62,145 nt of DNA from NCBI GenBank assembly GCA_964448115.1, contig CAYUVA010000023.1, positions 1 through 62,145 on the forward strand, written 5' to 3'. Under the pieces are notes generated by a model. The model saw only the letters and a program-made list of their open reading frames with translations. It searched no databases and was not told the origin of the DNA. The first letter of the stretch is position 1; each line of letters begins with the position of its first letter. The DNA is from CAYUVA01 sp964448115 [NCBI: uncultured bacterium] (GTDB lineage: Bacteria > CAYUVA01). The position numbers and the translations under genes are program-made. This document shows, piece after piece, positions 35,041 to 44,795 of the stretch.

Positions 35041-35069
35041 TTGAATGATCGGATAAAGTATGATAAATT
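35041..35069 (+). promoter_or_regulatory. Promoter candidate for gap-tpiA
   Basis: TTGAAT (35041-35046), a 17-nt spacer and TAAATT (35064-35069), about 55 bp upstream of the gap ATG. Confidence 0.45.
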
Positions 35070-35122
35070 GGAACATCAAAAAGTTGATCGAAACAAAATG
35101 ACCTGAAAGGAGATAACCTTTT

Positions 35123-36121
35123 ATGATGAAAGTAGGCATAAATGGCTTTGGAAGAATAGGTCGGCTAGTTGCCCGTGAGATCCTCAGATATGATGACATG
35201 GAGTTGGTGGCGGTCAATGACCTGTTCCCTACAGACATACTCTCACATCTTTTCAAGTATGACTCCGCACACGGCATCTATCCCGGCGAGGTCAGCTTCG
35301 AGGAAAAAGCTATAATAATCGATGGTAAGAAGATTGAATGCTTTGCCGAGAAAGATCCTGCTAATCTTAAATGGGGATCGTTGGGTGTCAAAGTTGTCCT
35401 GGAATGCACTGGTAAATTCCGAGTAAGGGACAAGGCAGCAAGGCACCTCGATGCCGGAGCTAAGAAGGTCATCATCTCTGCCCCGGGGAAGCAGGTAGAT
35501 GGCACCTTCGTGATCGGCGTCAATGAAAAGATCTATGATCCCACAAAGCATCATGTCATCTCTAATGCCTCATGTACCACCAACTGCCTGGCACCGCTTG
35601 TGAAGGTGCTTAACGATAATCTCGGCATAGTGAGTGGCTTCATGACCACAACCCATTCCTATACGGCAGATCAAAGGTTGCAGGATGCTCCCCACAAGGA
35701 CTTCCGCCGAGCACGCGCTGCCGCCGAGTCGATCATTCCGACAACTACCGGTGCTGCCAAGACAGTTGGCAAGGTCATTTGCGAGCTTGAAGGCAAGCTC
35801 GATGGCATAGCCCTTCGCGTGCCAACTATAAATGTCTCCCTGGTCGATTTCGTCTGCACGGTGAAGATTTCAACCACCATTGAACAAGTAAACCAGATGT
35901 TCAAGAGAGCAGCCGAGGGCGAACTCAATGGCATCTTGGGATATTCCGAGGTACCCTTGGTCTCCAAGGACTACAATAGCAATCGGCTCTCATCCATCCT
36001 CGATGCCGAGCTTACCAATGTACTAAACGGTACATTGGTAAAGGTGGTCGCCTGGTACGACAACGAGATGGGCTACTCGGCGAGAACAGTGGAATTAGCC
36101 AGAATAGTCTATCCTGGATAG
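35123..36121 (+). CDS. gap: Glyceraldehyde-3-phosphate dehydrogenase
   Basis: The 332-residue glycolytic enzyme oxidises glyceraldehyde 3-phosphate with NAD(P) and phosphate. The N-terminal Rossmann motif K-V-G-I-N-G-F-G-R-I-G-R, catalytic Cys in S-N-A-S-C-T-T-N-C-L-A-P, and C-terminal W-Y-D-N-E-M-G-Y-S are all present. AAGGAG precedes the ATG. It is followed by tpiA after 50 bp without the pgk that usually separates them. Confidence 0.98.
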   Translation: MMKVGINGFGRIGRLVAREILRYDDMELVAVNDLFPTDILSHLFKYDSAHGIYPGEVSFEEKAIIIDGKKIECFAEKDPANLKWGSLGVKVVLECTGKFRVRDKAARHLDAGAKKVIISAPGKQVDGTFVIGVNEKIYDPTKHHVISNASCTTNCLAPLVKVLNDNLGIVSGFMTTTHSYTADQRLQDAPHKDFRRARAAAESIIPTTTGAAKTVGKVICELEGKLDGIALRVPTINVSLVDFVCTVKISTTIEQVNQMFKRAAEGELNGILGYSEVPLVSKDYNSNRLSSILDAELTNVLNGTLVKVVAWYDNEMGYSARTVELARIVYPG

Positions 36122-36171
36122 AAGATCTATAAATACAAGAATCGATAAATAATAACCAAAGGCGTCATATT

Positions 36172-36936
36172 ATGTCTGACCGCATTCCGATAATCGCTGG
36201 CAACTGGAAGATGAACCTGACGGAAGATGATGCAATTAGCTTAGCTGGCTCGCTAATCGATAGATACACCGTGTTCGATAAAGCGAAGATTATCATATTT
36301 CCTCCCTATATCTATCTGAAAGAGATAATCGCTCTTGTCAAAGGATCAGTGCTCAGAGTCGGTGCGCAGAACATGCACTTTGAGGATGGGGGCGCGTACA
36401 CCGGCGAGATCAGCGCCCCTATGCTAAAAAGCATTGATTGCAACTATGTCATCATCGGACATAGCGAACGCCGGCGGTACTTCGGCGAGAGCGACCGTTT
36501 GGTAAACAGCAAACTAAAGGCAGCATTCAAACACCGCCTTTCGCCTATTATGTGCATCGGAGAGACCTTGCAACAACGAGAGGATAAGCAGACCTTCGAT
36601 GTCCTTGAACAGCAAATAAAAGTAGGCTTAGATGGTGTCAAGCTCAGCCATGCAAACGAGCTGATCATCGCTTATGAACCGGTGTGGGCGATCGGCACCG
36701 GGCGAACCGCGACTCCGCGGATCGCCCAGGAAGCGCATCAATTCATCCGTGAGCTGCTATCATCGCTGTATGGCAACCAGGTTTCTGATGCAATGATCAT
36801 CCAGTATGGCGGCAGTGTCAAGCCGGACAATATAGCTCAGCTTATGGCTCAACCTGATATAGATGGAGCGCTTGTCGGTGGAGCGAGCCTTAAGTATGGC
36901 GACTTTGTCAAGATCATAGAATACGAGCGATCCTAG
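36172..36936 (+). CDS. tpiA: Triosephosphate isomerase
   Basis: The 254-residue TIM-barrel enzyme interconverts dihydroxyacetone phosphate and glyceraldehyde 3-phosphate. G-N-W-K-M-N-L is at residues 10-16 (substrate Lys13), catalytic His in I-I-G-H-S-E-R-R, catalytic Glu in A-Y-E-P-V-W-A-I-G-T-G, and the phosphate loop Y-G-G-S-V-K near the C terminus. Length is normal. Probably co-transcribed with gap. Confidence 0.98.
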   Translation: MSDRIPIIAGNWKMNLTEDDAISLAGSLIDRYTVFDKAKIIIFPPYIYLKEIIALVKGSVLRVGAQNMHFEDGGAYTGEISAPMLKSIDCNYVIIGHSERRRYFGESDRLVNSKLKAAFKHRLSPIMCIGETLQQREDKQTFDVLEQQIKVGLDGVKLSHANELIIAYEPVWAIGTGRTATPRIAQEAHQFIRELLSSLYGNQVSDAMIIQYGGSVKPDNIAQLMAQPDIDGALVGGASLKYGDFVKIIEYERS

Positions 36937-37082
36937 AGAATCTCACGAGGAACTAGTATCGATTCCCTCTTTCTTTCCCTCAACTTAGTAACAAATATCA
37001 ATCATTTTCTGGGAGGTTTTTGATTCCTCACTTTGGCTGATATCTTCTGAGCAGATAATCTAAATTATTTAACAAAAAAGAC

Positions 37083-37111
37083 TTGACAAAATACGACTAA
37101 GGTATTATATT
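37083..37111 (+). promoter_or_regulatory. Strong promoter for hsp20
   Basis: TTGACA (37083-37088), a 17-nt spacer, TATATT (37106-37111): identical in boxes and spacing to the two prkA-region promoters. No CIRCE-type inverted repeat is visible. Confidence 0.8.
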
Positions 37112-37176
37112 ATAGGTAGTGAAGATAACAGGACTCGAAAGAGTCAGAACTAACCAAAAACACAGGAGGTGTTGAT

Positions 37177-37623
37177 ATGAGCTTAGTAAGATGGAAGCCG
37201 TTCAGAGACATCATGAGAAGGGACTTCGGTTGGGATCCCTTTGAGGAAGGAATGCTCAGGAGATTCTTTGATGAAGAGGATACCAGAACCTGCGATTGGT
37301 CACCAGCAGTCGATATCCTCGAAAAGGACAAGGAGATAATCATCAAGGCAGAGATCCCCGGCGTAGAGAAAAAGGATATCGATATCAGCGTGCAGAAGAA
37401 TACCTTGGTCATCAAGGGCGAGAAAAAGTACGAGGAAGAGCGCAAGGAGCAGAACTATCACCGAGTCGAGAGATGCTACGGAACCTTCCAGAGGTCCTTC
37501 GTGCTGCCGGAGTATGTCGAGGCTGAGAAGATCAAGGCTACATTCAAGGATGGAGTGCTCACCCTGACCCTTCCCAAGAAGCCCGAAGTCCTGCCTAAGA
37601 GCATCGACATAAAGGTCGAATAA
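37177..37623 (+). CDS. Hsp20/alpha-crystallin small heat-shock protein
   Basis: The 148-residue chaperone holds unfolding proteins in large oligomers. The alpha-crystallin domain spans about 43-140: W-S-P-A-V-D-I-L-E-K-D, I-I-I-K-A-E-I-P-G-V, L-V-I-K-G-E-K-K, E-R-C-Y-G-T-F-Q-R-S-F-V-L-P, and A-T-F-K-D-G-V-L-T-L-T-L-P-K. The ATG follows AGGAGGTG at ideal distance. It is a single-gene unit between its own promoter and a rho-independent terminator. Confidence 0.97.
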   Translation: MSLVRWKPFRDIMRRDFGWDPFEEGMLRRFFDEEDTRTCDWSPAVDILEKDKEIIIKAEIPGVEKKDIDISVQKNTLVIKGEKKYEEERKEQNYHRVERCYGTFQRSFVLPEYVEAEKIKATFKDGVLTLTLPKKPEVLPKSIDIKVE

Positions 37624-37660
37624 GAGACCAAGAACTCAAACAGGCTGTAAATCCAACAAC

Positions 37661-37689
37661 GGGGAGCGATCCCAAGCTCCCCATTTTTC
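37661..37689 (+). terminator. Rho-independent terminator of hsp20
   Basis: Perfect 7-bp stem GGGGAGC (37661-37667) and GCTCCCC (37676-37682) with an 8-nt loop, followed directly by ATTTTT. Confidence 0.85.
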
Positions 37690-37798
37690 ATATCTCGTTC
37701 AATAACCATCAGCCTAACAATTTGACACCACTACCAGTGGATAATAATATAGCTATTTTGAACTGATGATTTGAAAGGATAACTACGAGGTATCGAGC

Positions 37799-38683
37799 TT
37801 GTATTTTCAGGACATCATACAACATCTTTCGAGTTTCTGGGCAAAAAAGGGCTGCATTATAGCCCAGCCTTACGATATCGAGGTCGGCGCTGGAACATTC
37901 AGCCCGCATACATTTCTGCGCGCCTTAGGACCGGAACCATGGAAGGTCGCTTATGTGGAGCCATCTCGCAGACCGACCGACGGAAGGTATGGCGAAAATC
38001 CCAACCGATTGCAGCATTACTATCAATTCCAGGTGATATTGAAGCCTCCACCAGAGGATGCACAGGGATTGTACCTGGATAGTTTGCGCAGCCTGGGCAT
38101 TGATCCCTTGAGACACGATATCCGCTTTGTAGAGGATGACTGGGAGTCCCCTACCTTAGGAGCCTGGGGCTTGGGATGGGAGATCTGGCTCGATGGAATG
38201 GAGATCACCCAGTTTACCTACATGCAGCAGGTAGGTGGCATTGATCTCGATCCCATCTCGGTGGAGCTTACCTATGGATTGGAGCGGATCGCCATGTATC
38301 TGCAGAACATCCATAATGTCTTCGAGGTCAAATGGAATGAAGCCCTATGTTACGGAGACATTCACCTTTCCACAGAACAACAATTTTCCAGATACAACTT
38401 CGAGGCTGCAAATGTGCGCATGCTTTTCAAGCTGTTCGATATGTACGAGGCTGAGGCTTATAAAGTAATTGGCATTGGTCTTTTCTTACCTGCTTATGAT
38501 TACACCTTAAAGACCAGTCATATCTTCAACCTTCTCGATGCCAGGGGAGCGATCAGCGTAACCGAACGGGTTGGCTTTATTGCACGGGTGCGCAGGCTAG
38601 CCAAGCTGTGTGCCGAGGGATATCTAGCCGACAGGGAGGCGCTCGGATACCCGCTGCTTAAGGAGGTAAAAGAAGATGCCTAA
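37799..38683 (+). CDS. glyQ: Glycyl-tRNA synthetase alpha subunit
   Basis: The 294-residue catalytic subunit of the bacterial alpha2-beta2 enzyme charges tRNA-Gly. Family segments [42 protein letters not shown] and [14 protein letters not shown] are all there. The start is TTG at 37799; it is the position expected from homologues and no ATG lies nearby. glyS begins 8 nt before its stop. Confidence 0.97.
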   Translation: MYFQDIIQHLSSFWAKKGCIIAQPYDIEVGAGTFSPHTFLRALGPEPWKVAYVEPSRRPTDGRYGENPNRLQHYYQFQVILKPPPEDAQGLYLDSLRSLGIDPLRHDIRFVEDDWESPTLGAWGLGWEIWLDGMEITQFTYMQQVGGIDLDPISVELTYGLERIAMYLQNIHNVFEVKWNEALCYGDIHLSTEQQFSRYNFEAANVRMLFKLFDMYEAEAYKVIGIGLFLPAYDYTLKTSHIFNLLDARGAISVTERVGFIARVRRLAKLCAEGYLADREALGYPLLKEVKEDA

Positions 38684-40778
38684 GGAGCTTCTATTCGAGA
38701 TCGGCTTCGAGGAGTATCCCTATACATTCCTTACCGAGACTACAAATGAATTCAAGAGGATATCCATAAGCATCTTTGAGAGGTATCGCTTACAATATAA
38801 GAAACTGGAGACATTCAGCACCCCCAGGCGACTTACCCTTATCATCAGCGGGTTAATGGAGCGCCAGGAGGACACAATAGAAAAGGTTATTGGTCCAAGC
38901 ATAAATATTGCCTACGACAAGGATATGGAGCCGACAAAAGCTTTAATTGGCTTCGTTAGGTCCAAAGGCGCACGGGTAGATGATGTAAAGGTCATGGATA
39001 CATCTAAGGGAAAGCGAATCTATCTTGAAAAACGACTCAAGGGAGAACTTACTTATGATTTACTGCCAACCATGCTTGATCAGATAATAGGGAGCCTAAG
39101 TTTTCCAAAGAGCATGATTTGGCTGCCGGGGAATAAGGTGAGATTCCCTCGCCCCATAAGATGGATTACTGCAATATATGGCAAGAGGGTTATCCCCTTG
39201 AGCTACGCCAACCTAAGCTCCTCCAATATCTCTTATGGACATCGATTCATGGCTCCAGGAGCGTTCAAAGTGGATGATATAGCCAGTTATCATGATGAGC
39301 TTGAGCAACGATTCGTTATTTTGGACCCAGAGGCTAGAAGGAGATTGATCTCAAGGGTGGTGAAAACCCAGGCGAGCAGGAAAAATCTGATTCCTCTGCT
39401 GGATGATCAACTTTTGCAGATCCTGGTAAATCTGGTCGAACATCCAGTAGTCCTGCCGGGAGAGTTTGATGAGAGATTCCTCAGCCTCCCTAGGGAGGTG
39501 CTGATCACGCCGATGAAGGACTACCAGGACTATATACCGGTTGTGGACGAGCAAGGCAACCTGAAACCGATATTCTTTTTCGTCTCCAATATCAGGGTTT
39601 CAAATCCATCTGCGATCATCGCTGGCAACGAGATGGTGCTGCGCGCAAGGCTCGAGGATGCTATGTTCTTTTATAACTCGGATCGTAAGGTGAAACTTGC
39701 CGATCGCATCAATTCTCTAAACAACATTGTTTACCACGAGGAGCTAGGCTCTGTCTTTGACAAGACGCAAAGGATAATCAAGCTGTGCGAGTCCATTATG
39801 GGCGATTTGAAGAATAATGGATATGAAATAGATGGTATCTGTGATGATGTCCTAAGGGCTGCCTTGTTGTGTAAGGCTGATCTGACAACCGACATGGTGA
39901 AGGAATTCCCCTCTCTGCAAGGTTATATGGGTTCTATATATGCAATCGATTCCGGGGAGTCCCGGGCGGTTGCTGACTGCATTCAAGAGCATTATCTTCC
40001 ACGATTTTCAGAGGATAAACTGCCAGGGTCGCTTGCCGGATGCATTCTATCGATCGCCGACAAGATCGATAACATCATGGGCATGTTCATACTCGGCAAG
40101 CAGCCGACAGGGACCATGGATGCCTATGGAGTCCGCAGACAGGCTATCGGCATTATCAGGATACTTCTGGACAAGAAGATTAGACTGGATCTGAGGAATC
40201 CCTTGCGTTGCTCGCTCAAGTTATTCTCCGAGCTTTTCTTGGAGGATAAAAAAGAGCTTATACAACATCTTATCGATTTCTTCTTCGCCAGGCTGAAGAA
40301 CCACTTTGCAAATCTTGATTACAGGGCTGACTTCATAGATGCGGTGCTGTCTTCAAATGTGCTGGATCCGGTGGACCTGCACGATCGTATAGACAAGCTG
40401 ACCCGCTTTTTCACCCGCCGGGACTTTGTACCGCTGGCTATTGCCTTTAAGAGGGTGCAGCGGATACTGCCCCTTGGTAAGACCTTCAATGAGCCTTCGA
40501 TTAGGCTTTTGGAGGAAAAAGCCGAGACCAGGCTATATGATCGCTTTGTAAGCGCTAAAAGAGCTTGCGATGATTTTCTCGAAAAGAGGGCTTATATAAG
40601 CTACCTGGAGGAGGTTGCGCGACTTAGACCGTTCATCGATGATTTCTTCGATGATGTCATGGTGATGGTCGATGATGAGGCGTTGCGTGAGAACCGATTG
40701 GCTTTACTTTTCGCCATTGCCAATAACTTTATGAAATTTGCGGATTTCACAAGGCTACAGGTCTCGCTTGAGGAATAA
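38676..40778 (+). CDS. glyS: Glycyl-tRNA synthetase beta subunit
   Basis: The 700-residue beta subunit provides tRNA recognition and an HD-like domain. It begins [12 protein letters not shown], with later [15 protein letters not shown] and the C-terminal A-F-K-R-V-Q-R-I-L region close to the family consensus. Length is normal. It overlaps glyQ by 8 nt, which fits the equal stoichiometry of the subunits. Confidence 0.97.
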   Translation: MPKELLFEIGFEEYPYTFLTETTNEFKRISISIFERYRLQYKKLETFSTPRRLTLIISGLMERQEDTIEKVIGPSINIAYDKDMEPTKALIGFVRSKGARVDDVKVMDTSKGKRIYLEKRLKGELTYDLLPTMLDQIIGSLSFPKSMIWLPGNKVRFPRPIRWITAIYGKRVIPLSYANLSSSNISYGHRFMAPGAFKVDDIASYHDELEQRFVILDPEARRRLISRVVKTQASRKNLIPLLDDQLLQILVNLVEHPVVLPGEFDERFLSLPREVLITPMKDYQDYIPVVDEQGNLKPIFFFVSNIRVSNPSAIIAGNEMVLRARLEDAMFFYNSDRKVKLADRINSLNNIVYHEELGSVFDKTQRIIKLCESIMGDLKNNGYEIDGICDDVLRAALLCKADLTTDMVKEFPSLQGYMGSIYAIDSGESRAVADCIQEHYLPRFSEDKLPGSLAGCILSIADKIDNIMGMFILGKQPTGTMDAYGVRRQAIGIIRILLDKKIRLDLRNPLRCSLKLFSELFLEDKKELIQHLIDFFFARLKNHFANLDYRADFIDAVLSSNVLDPVDLHDRIDKLTRFFTRRDFVPLAIAFKRVQRILPLGKTFNEPSIRLLEEKAETRLYDRFVSAKRACDDFLEKRAYISYLEEVARLRPFIDDFFDDVMVMVDDEALRENRLALLFAIANNFMKFADFTRLQVSLEE

Positions 40779-40859
40779 TTGAAATATATCGATTTGGAGC
40801 ATTGTTTTCGAGTGATACGAGATGAAAATGGATAAGTTAGAAAAGGAGGATTACTCTCA

Positions 40860-43670
40860 ATGAGCAAGAGTTATGTCTATACTTTTAGTGTGAATAATGC
40901 ACAGGGAAACGCCAAGATGAGGGATCTTCTCGGCGGAAAGGGGGCTAATCTAGCTGAAATGGCTAACCTGGGCATGAATGTCCCGCCGGGATTCACCATA
41001 ACAACCGAGGCATGCATTGATTACTTCAGAAACGATAAAAAATTGCCTGAGTCGCTCTGGGAACAGGTGCTAAAGGGCATTGCTGATACAGAGAAGGTTG
41101 TGGGCAGGAAATTTGGCGACAAGGAAAATCCTCTGCTATTCTCGGTTCGTTCCGGTGCCAAGTTCTCCATGCCCGGCATGATGGATACCATCCTTAACAT
41201 CGGATTGAACGATGAGAATATGGGGGGATTTATCAGGTACGCAGGCAACGAACGAACTCCCTGGGACTGTTATCGCCGCTTGATAACCATGTTCGGCGAT
41301 GTGGCTTGCGGGGTTGATCGGAAACTTTTCGAGAAAGCCCTTGAGGAAAAGAAGAAGGCAAATGAGGTCAAATACGATGCCGAACTTGGCGCAGAAGCTC
41401 TTAGGGAACTGGTCGATGAGTACAAGAATATCTTCAAGGAGCAGACCGGATACGAGTTTCCGCAAGATCCATACGAGCAGCTTCAGAAGGCTATCGATGC
41501 TGTATTTGACTCCTGGAATAACCCGCGAGCGGTGAAATATCGCCGTATTCATGGACTCCCGGATGACATGGGCACCGCGGTCAATGTTCAGACCATGGTG
41601 TTCGGCAACCTGGATTATCGCTCTGGAACCGGGGTCGCCTTCACGCGCAATCCATCGACCGGGGAGAACAAATTCTATGGCGAATTCTTAATCAATGCCC
41701 AGGGAGAGGATGTTGTCGCAGGTATCAGAACACCGCAGCCGATCGAGGCGCTCAAGGAGATCCTCCCCGAACCTTATGAACAGCTTGTCAGCATCCATAA
41801 GAGGCTGGAACAACACTATAAGGATATGCAGGATATGGAGTTCAGCATCGAGAAGGGAGTGCTTTATATCTTGCAGACCAGAAACGGTAAGCGGACCGGC
41901 TTGGCTGCGATTAAGATTGCCCTTGATATGCTCGATGAGGGGCTTATTGACGAGAAGACAGCCTTTACCAGGATCCATGGCGACCATCTAAATATGATCC
42001 TGCATGACATCTTTCCCCCGGTTGATATTATCAAAAATAAGCTGAATTCAGGGGCTGATCCTGAGAAGATAGCTGCCGAGTTTCGCTTGGATCTACCTGA
42101 TCTAATCTCCAAGTATAATATGAGTCCTACCGATTTGGTGGAAACCATCTACCGGGCTAAAAAGATAGCAAAAGGTTTGCCGGCAAGCCCCGGCGCTGCC
42201 TCAGGAAAGGTCGTTTTCACCGCTGATCAAGCCGAGGCAGCCAAAAAGCGTGGAGAAAAGGTGATTCTGGTTCGCCATGAGACCTCAGCCGAGGATATGG
42301 GTGGAATGCACGCTGCTGTTGGAATTCTTACCGCGAGGGGGGGAATGACCTCTCATGCAGCGGTGGTTGCCAGGGGAATGGGAAAATGTTGCGTGGCTGG
42401 AAGCCAGGATATTATCATCGATAACAAGGGCAAGACATTCTTGGCCAGGGGAGAAACGGTTAAAGAGGGAGATTATATCTCTCTGGATGGCAATACTGGT
42501 GAGGTTTACCTTGGATTTCTGCCTGCTGTCGAGTCAGAGGTTCCCCAGGTGCTCGGCGGCATAAAAAATGAGGAGGATTCCGAGATATACCGCTTGTACA
42601 AAAGGGTGATGGAATGGGCAGATAAGAACAAGAGACTGGGAGTCAGAACCAATGCCGAAACGCCTAGAGATACCGAGATGGCTCTTAAATTCGGCGCTGA
42701 AGGGATAGGGCTTTGCAGAACAGAGCACATGTTCTTTGGTCCCGAGGAGGAGCGCATCCTCCATTTTAGAGAGATGATCCTATCGAATGACACCCAGGAG
42801 AGAATCAAAGCACTTGAAAAACTCAAGCCATATCAAAAATCGGACTTCAAGAAGCTGTTTCGCATAATGAAAGGACTGCCGGTAACCATCAGGCTGTTGG
42901 ATCCACCGCTGCACGAGTTCGTCCCCATCGATGATGGATCGATCAAAGAGCTTGCAGACTATCTCAAGATCGACCAGGAAGCTATTCGCAAAAAATTAAC
43001 CGCACTGGAGGAATCGAACCCGATGATGGGACATCGAGGTTGCCGATTAACCATTTCCTATCCTGAGATCCTGGATATGCAGGCAAGTGCAATACTAGAG
43101 GCAGCCATAGAGCTTGCTGATGAAGGCATCAAGGTATTGCCAGAGATAATGATTCCGCTTGTGGGCATAAAAAGCGAGATGGTTACACTCAAGGACAGGG
43201 TCGATAAGGTTGCAAAAGATCTCTTTCAACGCTATGGTAAAAGTGTAGATTACACAGTGGGAGCTATGATGGAGCTGCCTAGGGCATGCCTGGTCGCTGA
43301 TGATATAGCTGAGGTCGCCGAATTCTTCTCCTTCGGAACGAATGACCTGACACAGATGACCTTTGGATTCAGCAGGGACGATGCAGGGGTATTCCTCGAT
43401 AATTACCTGGAGGAGGGGCTTTTGCAATATAGCCCCTTCGAGACCCTGGATACCACTGGAGTTGGACAGCTTATCAAGATAGGGATAGAGAAGGGAAGAG
43501 AAGTAAAGCCAAGGCTAAAGATAGGGATCTGCGGTGAACATGGCGGTGATCCGAAATCAGTGGAATTTTGTCATAGCGTTAACATGGATTATGTGAGCTG
43601 TTCGCCATATCGCATCCCCATAGCCAGGCTGCACGCAGCCATAGCAAATGTTAGGGAGAAAGACGAATAA
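40860..43670 (+). CDS. ppdK: Pyruvate, phosphate dikinase
   Basis: The 936-residue enzyme interconverts pyruvate, ATP and phosphate with PEP, AMP and PPi; with gap and tpiA nearby it points to PPi-linked glycolysis/gluconeogenesis. The ATP-grasp domain starts with G-G-K-G-A-N-L-A-E-M, the swivelling phosphohistidine domain has G-G-M-T-S-H-A-A-V-V-A-R-G-M-G-K (catalytic His), and the C-terminal PEP barrel has G-L-C-R-T-E-H-M-F-F and F-G-T-N-D-L-T-Q. AAGGAGG precedes the ATG. The PEP barrel keeps the C-G-E-H-G-G loop. Confidence 0.98.
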   Translation: MSKSYVYTFSVNNAQGNAKMRDLLGGKGANLAEMANLGMNVPPGFTITTEACIDYFRNDKKLPESLWEQVLKGIADTEKVVGRKFGDKENPLLFSVRSGAKFSMPGMMDTILNIGLNDENMGGFIRYAGNERTPWDCYRRLITMFGDVACGVDRKLFEKALEEKKKANEVKYDAELGAEALRELVDEYKNIFKEQTGYEFPQDPYEQLQKAIDAVFDSWNNPRAVKYRRIHGLPDDMGTAVNVQTMVFGNLDYRSGTGVAFTRNPSTGENKFYGEFLINAQGEDVVAGIRTPQPIEALKEILPEPYEQLVSIHKRLEQHYKDMQDMEFSIEKGVLYILQTRNGKRTGLAAIKIALDMLDEGLIDEKTAFTRIHGDHLNMILHDIFPPVDIIKNKLNSGADPEKIAAEFRLDLPDLISKYNMSPTDLVETIYRAKKIAKGLPASPGAASGKVVFTADQAEAAKKRGEKVILVRHETSAEDMGGMHAAVGILTARGGMTSHAAVVARGMGKCCVAGSQDIIIDNKGKTFLARGETVKEGDYISLDGNTGEVYLGFLPAVESEVPQVLGGIKNEEDSEIYRLYKRVMEWADKNKRLGVRTNAETPRDTEMALKFGAEGIGLCRTEHMFFGPEEERILHFREMILSNDTQERIKALEKLKPYQKSDFKKLFRIMKGLPVTIRLLDPPLHEFVPIDDGSIKELADYLKIDQEAIRKKLTALEESNPMMGHRGCRLTISYPEILDMQASAILEAAIELADEGIKVLPEIMIPLVGIKSEMVTLKDRVDKVAKDLFQRYGKSVDYTVGAMMELPRACLVADDIAEVAEFFSFGTNDLTQMTFGFSRDDAGVFLDNYLEEGLLQYSPFETLDTTGVGQLIKIGIEKGREVKPRLKIGICGEHGGDPKSVEFCHSVNMDYVSCSPYRIPIARLHAAIANVREKDE

Positions 43671-43885
43671 AGGAGCTTACCACAGTCTTTGGTGAACTTG
43701 AGATGGTCGTCTTGAGGGCTTTTTTACAAAGCCATGGCATCACCATTCATAGGCAAGGAAGCCTTGTGCAGTCAGTACATCCGATTAGCATCAACGGACT
43801 AGGCAAGATTAAGATCTTTGTCGATGATGATGACTACGAAAAGGCAAAAGAACTCCTCAAGGAGTATGAGCATGGAGAACGATAG
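43667..43885 (+). CDS. DUF2007-like small protein, non-canonical or lost start
   Basis: The frame from 43667 to 43885 reads K-E-L-T-T-V-F-G-E-L-E-M-V-V-L-R-A-F-L-Q then S-H-G-I, matching the start of DUF2007 (putative signal-transducing) proteins, and ends V-D-D-D-D-Y-E-K-A-K-E-L-L. The first ATG (43703) would remove the conserved first strand. No ATG, GTG or TTG lies in frame upstream before a stop at 43652; the only near-cognate is ATA at 43667, which overlaps the ppdK stop. An AAAGGAG sits at 43669-43675. About 72 residues. Start is uncertain; an indel is possible. Confidence 0.65.
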   Translation: MKELTTVFGELEMVVLRAFLQSHGITIHRQGSLVQSVHPISINGLGKIKIFVDDDDYEKAKELLKEYEHGER

Positions 43886-44795
43886 ACGATCTGATAATTT
43901 ATTCAATGAGCCAACAACCGCCACCGAATCTCCAGAAGCCTCCATAGCCAAACTAACCTATGAGGGATTAGAGCAATTCAAGAACAACCAGGTGCAGGCA
44001 TCGTTGAACACCTGGAAGCGTGTCATCAAGATAGACCAGTTCAACCAGGAGGCTTTGTTTTACATTAGAGAAGGCTTTGCCGAGGCTGAGAAACGAAGCA
44101 TGATCGCCAAGCTGCTCGGGATCAGCAGCACCGCAATCGAAGAGGAAAAACCGCTCAAGGCACTGGTCTATGCACTGATGGTGCGCGGACTGGACAGGAA
44201 AAGCGTGCTCGCCAATAGAAATATCCTTATGGCAATGGATATGCTCAAGGGAGAAGTCAAGGACAAGCTTTATTACCAAAACAAGGCAGAAGATTACAAT
44301 CCTAACCTTGAGCGAGATAGGGGCGAAAAGGATGGCGAAATGGTGGACTCCCAGGCTGGAATTCCACTGTTAAATCCTGATGATATAGACATTGAAAAAG
44401 TGAGGGAATTGGAGGAAAAAGGCATGTTGGAAAGCGCACATGCTGCTTGTCAAATATTGGCTGAAAAAAAGCCCCAAGACCTGTTGATAAAAGATAAGCT
44501 CAATAAGCTCAAGGAAAGGCTCGAAGAAAAATACTTAAACAGACTAGGTGGCTTATTAAAATACCCGGTAAAAAAGGATATCGATAAGTTCGAGATCTTC
44601 AAACATAATCTCCCCATCGAGGAAAAATATATATACTCGATGATCAATGGAAGGAAAAAGGTAAAATCGATCATCAAGGCAAGCAGCCTGGCGGAGATCG
44701 ATATTCTTAAAATACTGGATAGGTTTGCAAGAAAAGGATTCATAGAGATGCGTGATGAAAAACAACCAAAGGAGCAAGGAGACGATGGTAAATAA
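43872..44795 (+). CDS. TPR/winged-helix protein related to DUF4388 C-terminal region
   Basis: I choose the ATG at 43872, 7 nt after GGAG; upstream Met codons overlap the ribosome site. The 307-residue protein has TPR-like helices at about 20-130 (Y-E-G-L-E-Q-F-K-N-N-Q-V-Q-A-S-L-N-T-W) and a second pair near 170-230. Its last 70 residues (I-Y-S-M-I-N-G-R-K-K-V-K-S-I-I-K ... F-A-R-K-G-F-I-E-M) resemble the winged-helix module of the protein at 26824-28356. It overlaps the DUF2007-like gene and the HEAT-repeat gene, so three small genes form one unit after ppdK. Function unknown. Confidence 0.75.
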   Translation: MENDRRSDNLFNEPTTATESPEASIAKLTYEGLEQFKNNQVQASLNTWKRVIKIDQFNQEALFYIREGFAEAEKRSMIAKLLGISSTAIEEEKPLKALVYALMVRGLDRKSVLANRNILMAMDMLKGEVKDKLYYQNKAEDYNPNLERDRGEKDGEMVDSQAGIPLLNPDDIDIEKVRELEEKGMLESAHAACQILAEKKPQDLLIKDKLNKLKERLEEKYLNRLGGLLKYPVKKDIDKFEIFKHNLPIEEKYIYSMINGRKKVKSIIKASSLAEIDILKILDRFARKGFIEMRDEKQPKEQGDDGK

